64,000 bases of DNA from Phycicoccus sp. Root101 (GTDB lineage Bacteria; Actinomycetota; Actinomycetes; Actinomycetales; Dermatophilaceae): contig NZ_LMCM01000010.1 of the NCBI RefSeq assembly GCF_001426245.1, positions 291,830-355,829 on the forward strand, written 5' to 3'. Positions 17,588 to 26,692 of this stretch are shown in pieces. A program made the position numbers and the translations under genes. A model generated the notes under the pieces. It had not been told where the DNA came from, did no database searches, and saw nothing but the letters and a program-made list of their open reading frames with translations. Position 1 is the first letter of the stretch; every line of letters starts with the position of its first letter.

Positions 17588-18069
17588 GGGCGGTCCACCC
17601 AGTGGCGCAGGTCGGTGTCGGCGACCTGGTCGAGGTTGACGACGATGTTCTCCGGGGTGCGGGTCGTCATCCAGGTCAGGGGGTTGTTGCGGTCGAGGTT
17701 GCACTCGACGTGCGGCATGAACGGCGGCACGAACACCCAGTCGCCCTCGGCCATGTCGAGGTAGTCCTCGAAGCGCTCGCCGAAGTAGATGCGGGCCCGG
17801 CCGGACAGGACGTAGCCGCCGGTCTCCGCCTCGCCGTGGTGGTGCGGCACCGAGCGGTAGCCGGCCTCGTTGCTCACCTTGCCGAACCACAGCCGCTGGG
17901 CCGGGGTGTGCTGGATGCTCACGCCGGAGATGCGGCTGGCGCCCCCGGACTGACCGGTGTCGCCGACCTCGCTGCCGCCGCGGGTGACCACGGGGACGAC
18001 CAGGCCCGACTCGTTGGCGTACACCGAGTTGTCTCCCATGAGCTGGTACTTGCTGAAGTCGGGTTCCAC
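17584..18069 (-). CDS. Single-domain cupin protein, possible ring-cleavage or auxiliary enzyme
   Basis: 161 residues. Cupin motif 1 is GYRSVPHHHGEAETGG (metal-binding His residues and Glu) and motif 2 is GDWVFVPPFMPHVECN. One cupin barrel only: too short for gentisate 1,2-dioxygenase, which has two and about 350 residues. The metal ligands are intact, so enzymatic function is likely. A small extradiol-type dioxygenase (3-hydroxyanthranilate dioxygenase size class) is one option. It overlaps the TesB-like gene by four bases and is separated from the upstream FAH gene by 78 bp. Confidence 0.75.
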   Translation of the reverse strand: MEPDFSKYQLMGDNSVYANESGLVVPVVTRGGSEVGDTGQSGGASRISGVSIQHTPAQRLWFGKVSNEAGYRSVPHHHGEAETGGYVLSGRARIYFGERFEDYLDMAEGDWVFVPPFMPHVECNLDRNNPLTWMTTRTPENIVVNLDQVADTDLRHWVDRP

Positions 18070-18147
18070 GGTGGTCTCCTTCGTCGGGGGCGTGCGGCGG
18101 TCGGGTGGTGCGGCAGTCGGGCGGTACGGCGGTCGGGTGCGTCGGGG

Positions 18148-19023
18148 TCAGGAGGTGCGAGCGGGGAGTCGGATGACGTTGCGCAACAAGCCGATCCGCT
18201 CGATCTCGGTCTCGAGGACGTCGCCGTCCGCCAGGAACCGCTTCGGGTCCCGGGCCACGCCGACGCCACCGGGGGTCCCGGTGAGGACGAGGTCGCCGGG
18301 ACGCATGGTGGTGAACGTCGAGATGTAGGCGAGCAGGTCGGCCGAGTCGAAGACGAGCGTCGCGGTGCTGGCGCGCTGGACCTCCTCACCGTTGACCCGG
18401 CACGTGATCGTGAGCCCTGCCACGGGGTCGACCTCGTCAGGGGTCACGACGACCGGACCCGTCGGGGTCGAGTCGTCCCACGCCTTGCCCTGGAACCACT
18501 GGAGGGTGCGGTACTGCCAGTCGCGCACGGACACGTCGTTGGCGACGGTCCAGCCGGCGATCGCCGCGGTGGCTGCTGCACGGTTCGCGTGGCGGATCGT
18601 CGCGCCGACGACCACGGCCAGCTCGGCCTCCCAGTCGACGTCCGTGCCGGCCAGCAGGGACACGTCGTCGGTCGGCCCGACGAGGCTGTCGGCGTACTTC
18701 ACGAACAGGGTGGGGTGGCCCGGCAGCTCGCGGCCGGTCTCGCGGATGTGCTCGCCGTAGTTGAGCCCGCAGCAGATGACCTTGGCCGGCCGAGGGAGGG
18801 GAGCGACGGGCTCGGCACCCTCGAGCAGGTCGCCGAGCGGTGTCCCGGGACCGAGGGCGCCGCCGGCCGCGAGGAAGGCGGACAGGTCCGCGGTCGGTGA
18901 GCCCACGGCATACGCGTCGCCGTCCTCGGGGCGCGACGCCGGGGCGACCAGCGCGCGCCAGCCCTCGGTGGTGAGGGCGGCGGCACGGGTGCCGCCGTCG
19001 TGGGCGACGGTACCGAACTTCAT
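18148..19023 (-). CDS. Fumarylacetoacetate hydrolase-family protein
   Basis: 291 residues. The FAH core reads KVICCGLNYGEHIRETG, DVDWEAELAVVVGATIRH (acidic metal ligands), WTVANDVSVRDWQYR and LVLTGTPGGVGVARDP. The likely reaction is hydrolysis of a C-C bond in a 2-oxo ring-cleavage product such as fumarylpyruvate or an oxopentene tricarboxylate. It is the first gene of the minus-strand aromatic-CoA operon and is divergent from a RidA gene. Its paralogue at 34483 lies in the ureide cluster. Confidence 0.87.
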   Translation of the reverse strand: MKFGTVAHDGGTRAAALTTEGWRALVAPASRPEDGDAYAVGSPTADLSAFLAAGGALGPGTPLGDLLEGAEPVAPLPRPAKVICCGLNYGEHIRETGRELPGHPTLFVKYADSLVGPTDDVSLLAGTDVDWEAELAVVVGATIRHANRAAATAAIAGWTVANDVSVRDWQYRTLQWFQGKAWDDSTPTGPVVVTPDEVDPVAGLTITCRVNGEEVQRASTATLVFDSADLLAYISTFTTMRPGDLVLTGTPGGVGVARDPKRFLADGDVLETEIERIGLLRNVIRLPARTS

Positions 19024-19148
19024 ATAGCGAGATTTTCACGATCGTCGCCAAACGTCAATAGGTGGGCTACCCTCGGACCGGCACCCTGGACGCCGCCCTG
19101 TACGCCGCGCCGGGGTGGCCGACGACCACCCGCGACCCTGGAGGTTCG
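19024..19148. promoter_or_regulatory. Divergent control region of the aromatic-CoA operon and RidA gene
   Basis: 125 bp between two divergent starts. The AT-rich stretch near 19024-19062 (tatagcgagattttcacg, then ATCGTCGCCAAACGTCAATA) stands out against the GC-rich background and includes the palindrome ACGATCGT (19038-19045). This is the natural place for operators of the PaaX-type regulator encoded at 20403-19546. No copy of the IclR-type operator is present here. Confidence 0.45.
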
Positions 19149-19580
19149 ATGTCCGTCCACCCCTTGTCCCCGGTCCCCGTGAACCCGCCCTCGCTGCCGA
19201 CGCCGAGCGGGTACTCCCACGGCACGCTGTCCGGCAACACGCTCCACCTCGGCGGACAGACGGCGCTCGACGCGGACATGAAGATCGTCCCCGGGGGGAT
19301 CGTCGAGCAGTTCCGCCAGGCGTTCTCGAACGTCCTGACGACGCTCGCCGAGGCCGGCGGCGTCCCGGAGGACCTCGTGAGCATCACGATCTACCTCACC
19401 GACATCCCCGACTACCAGGCCCACGGCCGGGAGATCGGCCGAGCCTGGCGCGAGCTGGCCGGACCGGTCTACCCCGCGATGGCGGGCATCGGCACCACGG
19501 CGCTCTGGCAGCCGGAGGCCCTGATCGAGATCGTCGGCGTCGCGGTCATCCCGGACGAGCGGCTCCGGCCTGCGCGGTGA
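19149..19580 (+). CDS. RidA-family protein without the catalytic Arg
   Basis: 143 residues, start chosen at ATG 19149 because of the ribosome-binding GGAGG just upstream. GYSHGTLSGNTLHLGGQTALD, FSNVLTTLAEAGG and the final strand IEIVGVAVIPDERL give the RidA fold. The canonical P-A-R-S segment is P-A-M-A (residues near 112), so the Arg needed for imine deaminase activity is Met; this places it among the non-archetypal Rid subfamilies. It faces the aromatic-CoA operon, and its last 35 bp overlap the 3' end of the convergent PaaX gene. Confidence 0.87.
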   Translation: MSVHPLSPVPVNPPSLPTPSGYSHGTLSGNTLHLGGQTALDADMKIVPGGIVEQFRQAFSNVLTTLAEAGGVPEDLVSITIYLTDIPDYQAHGREIGRAWRELAGPVYPAMAGIGTTALWQPEALIEIVGVAVIPDERLRPAR

Positions 19581-20403
19581 CGAAGTCGTGGGCCGGCCCG
19601 GCGAGCATGCGGTGCAGCGCGAAGAACGTCTGGGCAGCGGTCGTGCCCGACCACGAGGCCGGCAGCAGGTCGGTCGGCAGGCCGGGGTCGAGGTAGGGCA
19701 GGCGCCGCCACGAGGTGAGCGCGCGGACGTAGTCGGAGAACGCCTCGCCGCCCGGCGGAACCCGGTGCTGCGCCTCCCAGTGCCGTCGCGCCGGCTCGTG
19801 GGCCTCGAGGAAGTCGGTGTACAGCTGCTCGAGCGCCTCGAGGTCCCACCACCGCGCGATCTTGGTGGCCGGGTCGCCGAACGCGAGGTACTCCGCCCGG
19901 AACAGGTCGACGTAGGGGTCGAGGCCATCGCCGAGCAGCACCTCGCGGGCGTCGTCGGCGAGCCGACCGGGGGCGATCCACACTCCGGAGGACACGGTGC
20001 CGAACCCCAGCCAGGACAGCCGCGCCCGCAGCGCGTGCCGCTTCTGCCGCTCGGACTCGGGCACGGAGAAGACGACGACGACCCAGTCGCGCGTGTGCGC
20101 CTCTCGTTCGGCGAAGATGCGGCGGTCGCCCACCTCGAGGAGCTGGCGGGCGTACTCCGACAAGGCGTACCCGGCCGCGCCACCCCGGCGCTCGGCCTCG
20201 ACGATCCCTCGCCGCTTGAGCCGGGACAGGGCCGAGCGCACGGCCTGCTCGTCGACCCCGGCTGCCGCCATGAGCCGGATCAGGGCGCTGACGCTGATCC
20301 AGCCGCCGAACTCGCGGACGTACAGACCGAGCACGGTGACGATGAGCGCACGCGGCGGGAGGGGGCCGCGTTCCGCACCCCCGTCGAGCTCGGTCGTCGT
20401 CAC
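19546..20403 (-). CDS. PaaX-family transcriptional regulator
   Basis: 285 residues from GTG 20403. The N-terminal winged helix has ALIVTVLGLYVREFGGWISV and AVRSALSRLKRRGIVEAERR. The central part (WVVVVFSVPESERQKRHALR and LGFGTVSSGVWIAPGR) and the C-terminal helical part match PaaX. PaaX represses phenylacetate catabolism by sensing phenylacetyl-CoA. No paa genes are in this window, so here it more likely senses the aryl-CoA made by the adjacent operon. It ends inside the convergent RidA gene. Confidence 0.9.
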   Translation of the reverse strand: MTTTELDGGAERGPLPPRALIVTVLGLYVREFGGWISVSALIRLMAAAGVDEQAVRSALSRLKRRGIVEAERRGGAAGYALSEYARQLLEVGDRRIFAEREAHTRDWVVVVFSVPESERQKRHALRARLSWLGFGTVSSGVWIAPGRLADDAREVLLGDGLDPYVDLFRAEYLAFGDPATKIARWWDLEALEQLYTDFLEAHEPARRHWEAQHRVPPGGEAFSDYVRALTSWRRLPYLDPGLPTDLLPASWSGTTAAQTFFALHRMLAGPAHDFVTAQAGAARPG

Positions 20404-20476
20404 GAGGGGAATCTATCCGGCCGGGGCAGGGTGGGGTGCGTGCCGCCCCGGCGCGGAGACGGCCGGTGGACAGTCC

Positions 20477-20541
20477 TTGTCGCCACAGCGGGGCACGCCC
20501 TAGTCTTCCGTAGGACAAAAAGATAAATCCGTATCGTGGAA
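20477..20541 (+). promoter_or_regulatory. Malic enzyme promoter with tandem IclR-type operators
   Basis: A -35 box TTGTCG (20477-20482) and a -10 box TAGTCT (20501-20506) are separated by 18 bp. Operator copy 1' TTCCGTAGGACAAAA (20506-20520, 9/15 to consensus TTCCACGATACGAAA) starts on the last -10 base. Copy 1 is the strong site, ATCCGTATCGTGGAA (20527-20541), the same motif on the other strand. The centres are 21 bp apart. Binding here would cover the -10 region and the transcription start, so repression is the expected effect. Confidence 0.65.
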
Positions 20542-20556
20542 GATCGAGGTCGAGCC

Positions 20557-22043
<1,487 letters not shown>

Positions 22044-22047
<4 letters not shown>

Positions 22048-23297
22048 CCTTCGACGTCGCCCACCTCTCCGCCGAGCTCGACGCGCACCTGGCCGATGCC
22101 GACGACGCGCTCGCGTCCGGCTTCCCCGGGGAGCGCGCCAGCCGCCAGCCCGTCCACACCGTCTACGTCCCGGCCGACCGCTACGACACCGGGCTCGTGA
22201 GCCAGTGGGGCAGTGAGGCGCTCGCCACCCTGGACGAGCACGGCGGTGACGACGCCGCGTATGCCGCCGTGCTGGGTGTGCCTGCCGACCTGGCCGGCGA
22301 GGTGGTGCCCCGGGTCCGGGCCAAGCTGGCGAGCGAGCCCATCGAGGACCTGCGGGTCGACTTCGAGGACGGGTACGGCAACCGGTCGGACGAGCAGGAG
22401 GACGCGGCGGTCGACGCCGCGGCCGCGGCGCTCCGCTCGTCGCTCGCCGCCGGAGGTGCCGCACCGTTCCACGGCATCCGCTTCAAGAGCTTCGAGGCGC
22501 CCACGCGGGCCAGGGGGGTGCGGACGCTGGCGAGGTTCGTCGAGGCGGTGGCCGTCGACGGGCGCCTGCCCGACGGGTTCGTCGTGACCCTGCCCAAGGT
22601 CACCTCGGTCGACCAGGTCGAGGCGATGGTCGTCGCCTGCGGGCGCCTCGAAGCAGGGTTGGGGCTGGAGTCCGGGGCGATCGGCTTCGAGATCCAGGTC
22701 GAGACCCCCCAGTCCATCCTCGGTCCCGACGGCACCGCGCTCGTCGCCCGGATGGTGCACGCCTCGGCCGGGCGCTGCACCGGACTGCACTACGGCACCT
22801 ACGACTACAGCGCCTCCTGCGGCATCGCGGCGGCGTACCAGTCGATGGAGCACCCGGCGGCCGACCACGCCAAGGCGGTGATGCAGGTGGCCGCAGCCGG
22901 GACCGGCGTGCGTCTCTCCGACGGGTCGACGAACCTCCTGCCCGTCGGCGACCGGGACCGCGTGCACGCGGGGTGGGCGCTGCACGCCCGGCTCGTGCGG
23001 CGGTCGCTGGAGCGGGGTTACTACCAGGGCTGGGACCTGCACCCCGCCCAGCTCCCGAGCCGGTATGCCGCGACGTACGCCTTCTACCGCGAGGGCCTCC
23101 CTGCTGCCGCCGAGCGGCTACGGAACTACGTGGGACAGGTCGACTCGGGGGTCATGGACGAGCCGGCCACCGCGCGGGCCCTGGCCGACTTCGTGGTGCG
23201 CGGGCTGGACTGCGGCGCCGTCGACGACGCCGAGGTGCTGGAGCTGACCGGCATCGACCGCGCCCGGATGGACGTCCTGGCCCGCCGCGCGAGGTAG
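22044..23297 (+). CDS. HpcH/HpaI/CitE-like aldolase-family protein (DUF6986 type)
   Basis: 417 residues. A TIM-barrel lyase of the CitE superfamily: LRVDFEDGYG (residues 103-112), GFEIQVETPQSI (E216 and E220) and LHYGTYDYSASCGI (D254). The acidic metal ligands are preserved, so it should be active. The family is uncharacterised as far as I know. It is translationally coupled to malic enzyme and under the same operator, so a malyl-CoA/malate- or glyoxylate-related C-C bond reaction is a reasonable guess. It lacks the length and motifs of malate synthase A or G. Confidence 0.75.
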
Positions 23298-23443
23298 CCG
23301 TCGCCCGCGCGACCGATGGGCGGAGACGAAGACGGACGGAGACCGGGACGGACGGGAGCCGTGGTCGGGAGCGGTCAGGACTGGCCGGGCTGGACCGGGG
23401 TCGAGACCGGGACGGGATCACGGACCGCGGGTAGGTTGACCGC

Positions 23444-23953
23444 ATGCGCGTCCGGGTGGAGTTCACGACCGAGCCGTTCCACGGTGAGGACGACCAGCTG
23501 CCGGCCCACGTCACCGTGTCGGCCGAGGCGCTGCGCGGGGCCGGCCTGACGCCCGACCTCGGGCCCCTCGGCACCTCCGTGGAGGGCGAGGCGGGGATCG
23601 TCGTCGATGCCGTCGGCGCTGCCCTCAAGGAGGCGCTGTCGCACGGCGCGACGCGCGTCACCCTCACGGTGAGCGACCTCGACGCCGCGGTCGCACCGCC
23701 GGCCACCGGCGTCGCCACCGACCTGTCGGACGGCCTGGCCCGCCTCATCGCGGAGGTCGAGGCCCAGCTCGGCGGCAGCCTCTCCGGGCTGCCGCGGGCG
23801 CAGAAGCAGCACGCGGTGCGGTTGCTCGAGGAGCGCGGGGCGTTCGAGATGCGGCGGTCGGCCGAGACGGTCGCGGAGGCGCTCGGGCTGACCCGCTTCA
23901 CGGTCTACAACTACCTCAACCGGATCCGCGAGACCGACGCCACCGGCGCCTGA
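23444..23953 (+). CDS. HTH_22 (YheO/DauR-type) DNA-binding protein
   Basis: 169 residues. The C-terminal part LPRAQKQHAVRLLEERGAFE, then SAETVAEALGLTRFTVYNYL, closely fits the HTH_22 domain of YheO/DauR regulators. The N-terminal part (RVRVEFTTEPFHGEDDQLPA; VDAVGAALKEALSHGATRVT) lacks the PAS-like YheO domain and resembles a small ligand-binding fold of unknown type. It lies 283 bp upstream of uricase on the same strand and is a candidate regulator of purine catabolism. The 146 bp before it are a GACGG-rich stretch with no clear feature. Confidence 0.75.
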   Translation: MRVRVEFTTEPFHGEDDQLPAHVTVSAEALRGAGLTPDLGPLGTSVEGEAGIVVDAVGAALKEALSHGATRVTLTVSDLDAAVAPPATGVATDLSDGLARLIAEVEAQLGGSLSGLPRAQKQHAVRLLEERGAFEMRRSAETVAEALGLTRFTVYNYLNRIRETDATGA

Positions 23954-24027
23954 ACCCGTCGGTCCCCGCCGAGCCACTGAGACACGGGCTCGGCTGGTGG
24001 ACGTGCTCTGGCGCCGCGAGGAAATTC

Positions 24028-24042
24028 TCAACAAACTGTTGA
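24028..24042. promoter_or_regulatory. Palindrome TCAACAAACTGTTGA upstream of uricase
   Basis: A perfect 6-3-6 inverted repeat (TCAACA-AAC-TGTTGA), AT-rich in a very GC-rich background. It overlaps the -35 box. The reverse complement of the site at 40885-40899 before xdhA matches in 14 of 15 positions. It is probably an operator for a purine-responsive regulator, perhaps the HTH_22 protein or the GntR protein of this region. Confidence 0.65.
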
Positions 24043-24102
24043 CGTTGGCGTGGCGCCGTCCTACAGTTCCACTATTCGCAACATTGTTTCCGCATCGTGG
24101 AA
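24039..24102 (+). promoter_or_regulatory. Uricase promoter with tandem IclR-type operators
   Basis: The -35 box TTGACG (24039-24044) and -10 box TACAGT (24062-24067) have 17-bp spacing. Operator 2' TTCCACTATTCGCAA (24067-24081, 12/15 to consensus) begins on the last base of the -10. Operator 2 TTCCGCATCGTGGAA (24088-24102) is the inverted strong site. The centres are 21 bp apart. Together with the palindrome at 24028 this promoter seems to answer to two regulators, one purine-linked and one glyoxylate-linked. Confidence 0.7.
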
Positions 24103-24236
24103 GCATCATCGGACGCCCACCCTGCGCCCGCGGCAGGACCGGCCACCACCCGCCGGTCACCGCTTGCACCTCCAGGCCCGCCGACCACCGGCCCGCCTGG
24201 CCCGTCACCGGCACCGCAGCCCCGGCAAGGAGCACC

Positions 24237-25166
24237 ATGAGCTTCGTCCTCGGACCCAACCAGTACGGCAAGGCGGAGAACCGCGTCGTCCGCGTCTACC
24301 GCGACACCGCCCGCCACGAGATCCGTGACCTCAACGTCTCGACCGCCCTGCGCGGCGACTTCCGCGACGCGCACGAGACCGGCGACCAGGCCAACGTCCT
24401 GCCGACCGACACCCAGAAGAACACGGCCTTCGCCTTCGCCAAGGAGCACGGCGTCACCTCCCCGGAGGACTACGCCCTCACCCTCGGGGACCGCTTCCTC
24501 GCCGTGACACCGGCCGCCGACGCGAGCCGGGTCGAGGTCGAGGAGTACGCCTGGGACCGCATCGACGTCGGTGGCAGCGGGCACGACCACGCCTTCGTCA
24601 AGCGTGGCGGGGAGGTGCGCACCACGGTGGTGACGCGCCAGCGCGTACCCGAAGGGACCGAGGCCGGCACGAAGGCGTGGGTGGTCTCCGGGGTCAAGGA
24701 CCTCGTCGTCCTCAAGTCGACCGGCTCGGAGTTCAAGGGCTTCCTCAAGGACGAGTACACGACGCTGCAGGAGACCGACGACCGCATCCTGGCGACGTCG
24801 CTCGTCGCCCGCTGGCGCTACGAGGACGACGCCGTCGCCGGGGGCACCGACTGGAACAAGTCCTTCGACGACATCCGCCAGGTGATGCTCGAGACGTTCG
24901 CGACGACCTACAGCCGGGCGCTCCAGGAGAGCCTCTACGCCATGGGTTCCGCGGTGCTGGCCGCCCACCCCGAGGTCGCCGAGATCAAGTTCTCCGCCCC
25001 GAACAAGCACCACTTCCTCGTCGACCTGTCCCCGTTCGGGCTCGACAACCCCGGCGAGGTCTTCATCGCCGCGGACCGTCCCTACGGCCTCATCGAGGCC
25101 ACCGTGCAGCGCGAGGACGGCAGCGACCCGGGCGACGCCTGGCTCACCGTCCCCGGCTTCTGCTGA
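24237..25166 (+). CDS. pucL: Urate oxidase (uricase)
   Basis: 309 residues from ATG 24237 with AAGGAG upstream. PNQYGKAENRVVRVYR holds the catalytic Lys, NVLPTDTQKNTAFAFAKEHG the Thr, and FSAPNKHHFLVDLSPFG the His of the uricase triad; STGSEFKGFLKDEYTTLQET is the urate-binding region. It converts urate and O2 to 5-hydroxyisourate and H2O2, and needs no cofactor. It is first in an operon with two NCS2 permeases, OHCU decarboxylase and HIU hydrolase. The length is typical of a single-domain uricase, so it is not fused to an OHCU domain as in Bacillus PucL. Confidence 0.96.
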   Translation: MSFVLGPNQYGKAENRVVRVYRDTARHEIRDLNVSTALRGDFRDAHETGDQANVLPTDTQKNTAFAFAKEHGVTSPEDYALTLGDRFLAVTPAADASRVEVEEYAWDRIDVGGSGHDHAFVKRGGEVRTTVVTRQRVPEGTEAGTKAWVVSGVKDLVVLKSTGSEFKGFLKDEYTTLQETDDRILATSLVARWRYEDDAVAGGTDWNKSFDDIRQVMLETFATTYSRALQESLYAMGSAVLAAHPEVAEIKFSAPNKHHFLVDLSPFGLDNPGEVFIAADRPYGLIEATVQREDGSDPGDAWLTVPGFC

Positions 25167-25188
25167 CCGGCCGGAACAGGAGGCCACC

Positions 25189-26571
25189 GTGTCAACGACG
25201 ACACGTCCCGAGGACGAGCGGCTCAAGCTCGGCCCCACCTACGCCTACGGCGTCCAGCACATCCTCACGATGTACGGCGGCGTCATCGCCCCACCGCTGA
25301 TCGTCGGGGGAGCGGCCGGGCTGTCAGGCCCCGAGATCGCCCTGCTCGTCTCGGCTGCGCTGTTCGTCAGCGGGCTCGCGACCATCCTGCAGAGCGTCGG
25401 CATCCCGTTCTTCGGCTCGCAGCTGCCCCTCGTGCAGGGGATCTCGTTCGCGAGCGTCTCGACCATGACCGCGGTGGCGACCGGTGACGGCGGGCTGCCG
25501 GCGGTCTTCGGCTCGATCATCGTGGCCGGGCTCGTGGGGCTGGGGATCAGCCCGTTCTTCAGCCAGGTCGTGCGCTTCTTCCCACCGGTGGTCAACGGCA
25601 CCATCATCACCGTCATCGGGCTGTCGCTCTTCCCCGTCGCGGTCCGCTGGGCCATGGGCGGCAACGACAAGGCCGCCGACTGGGGCTCGATGGGCAACAT
25701 CGGCCTGGCTGCCTTCACGCTGCTCGTCATCCTGCTGCTCTCGCGCCTCGTGCAGGGACCCGTGAGCCGGCTGTCGATCCTGCTCGGGATCGTCGTGGGC
25801 ACGGTGTTCGCGCTGCTCCTCGGCCGCGCCGACTTCTCCGGGGTCGGCACCGGGAGCTGGGTCGCCTTCCCGACTCCCTTCCACTTCGGTGCGCCCGTGT
25901 TCCAGGTCGGCGCGATCATCTCGATGACCATCGTCATCCTCGTGATCATGACCGAGACGACCGCCGACATCCTCGCGGTCGGCGAGATCGTCGGCACCCA
26001 GACCAGCCCGCGCCGGGTGGGGGACGGCCTGCGCGCCGACATGCTCGCCACCGCGATCGCCCCGGTCTTCAACAGCTTCCCTGCCAGCGCGTTCGCGCAG
26101 AACGTCGGCGTGGTCGCCATCACGGGGGTCCGCAGTCGCTGGGTGGTCACCGCCGGCGGTTCGGTCCTGGTCGCCCTGGGCCTGTTGCCGGTCCTCGGTC
26201 GCGTCGTGGCGGCCGTCCCCCAGCCCGTCCTCGGGGGTGCGGGCATCATCCTGTTCGGGTCGGTCGCCGCGAGCGGCATCCGCACCCTGTCCAAGGTCGA
26301 CTACGACGGCAACCTCAACATCGTCCTGGTGGCCACGGCCCTCGGCTTCGGCATCATCCCCATCGCGGTCCCGTCGTTCTACGACCGGTTCCCCGAGTGG
26401 TTCGCCACGATCTTCCACTCCGGCATCAGCGCGGCCAGCCTCGTCGCGGTGCTGCTCAACCTGTTCTTCAACGTCATGCGCGGCGGGGTCGGCCGATCGC
26501 CCTCCGTCGTGTCCGGCGCCCCGCCCGTCATGGTCACCAAGGACCAGGCCCGAGCGCTGCGCGGGCGGTGA
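25189..26571 (+). CDS. NCS2-family purine (xanthine/urate) permease
   Basis: 460 residues from GTG 25189 after AGGAGG. The NCS2 marks are YGVQHILTMYGGVIAPPLIV, VIMTETTADILAVGE (the TM8 Glu) and FNSFPASAFAQNVGVVAITG (the QNVG motif of TM10). It has about 14 membrane segments. Its position directly after uricase, as in Bacillus pucJK, makes urate or xanthine the likely substrate, moved with H+. Confidence 0.9.
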   Translation: MSTTTRPEDERLKLGPTYAYGVQHILTMYGGVIAPPLIVGGAAGLSGPEIALLVSAALFVSGLATILQSVGIPFFGSQLPLVQGISFASVSTMTAVATGDGGLPAVFGSIIVAGLVGLGISPFFSQVVRFFPPVVNGTIITVIGLSLFPVAVRWAMGGNDKAADWGSMGNIGLAAFTLLVILLLSRLVQGPVSRLSILLGIVVGTVFALLLGRADFSGVGTGSWVAFPTPFHFGAPVFQVGAIISMTIVILVIMTETTADILAVGEIVGTQTSPRRVGDGLRADMLATAIAPVFNSFPASAFAQNVGVVAITGVRSRWVVTAGGSVLVALGLLPVLGRVVAAVPQPVLGGAGIILFGSVAASGIRTLSKVDYDGNLNIVLVATALGFGIIPIAVPSFYDRFPEWFATIFHSGISAASLVAVLLNLFFNVMRGGVGRSPSVVSGAPPVMVTKDQARALRGR

Positions 26572-26692
26572 CCCCCGCCTCCGCACGCGCCATACCGACG
26601 ACGTGCGTCACGCCAGCGGCACCCCGGTGCCGTCCACACCCTCTCCGCACACCTCCCGCTCTGCTCCTCCCGCGAACAGAAAGGTGCCTGTC

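Noticed and set aside
17584-18069. The cupin gene as gentisate 1,2-dioxygenase.
   Set aside because: Only one cupin barrel and 161 residues; gentisate dioxygenases have two barrels and roughly double the length.
23298-23443. Repeated GACGG/GGGACGG words before the HTH_22 gene, considered as a short tandem repeat or CRISPR-like array.
   Set aside because: Spacing is irregular, with no spacers or palindromic unit; it is best seen as local low complexity.
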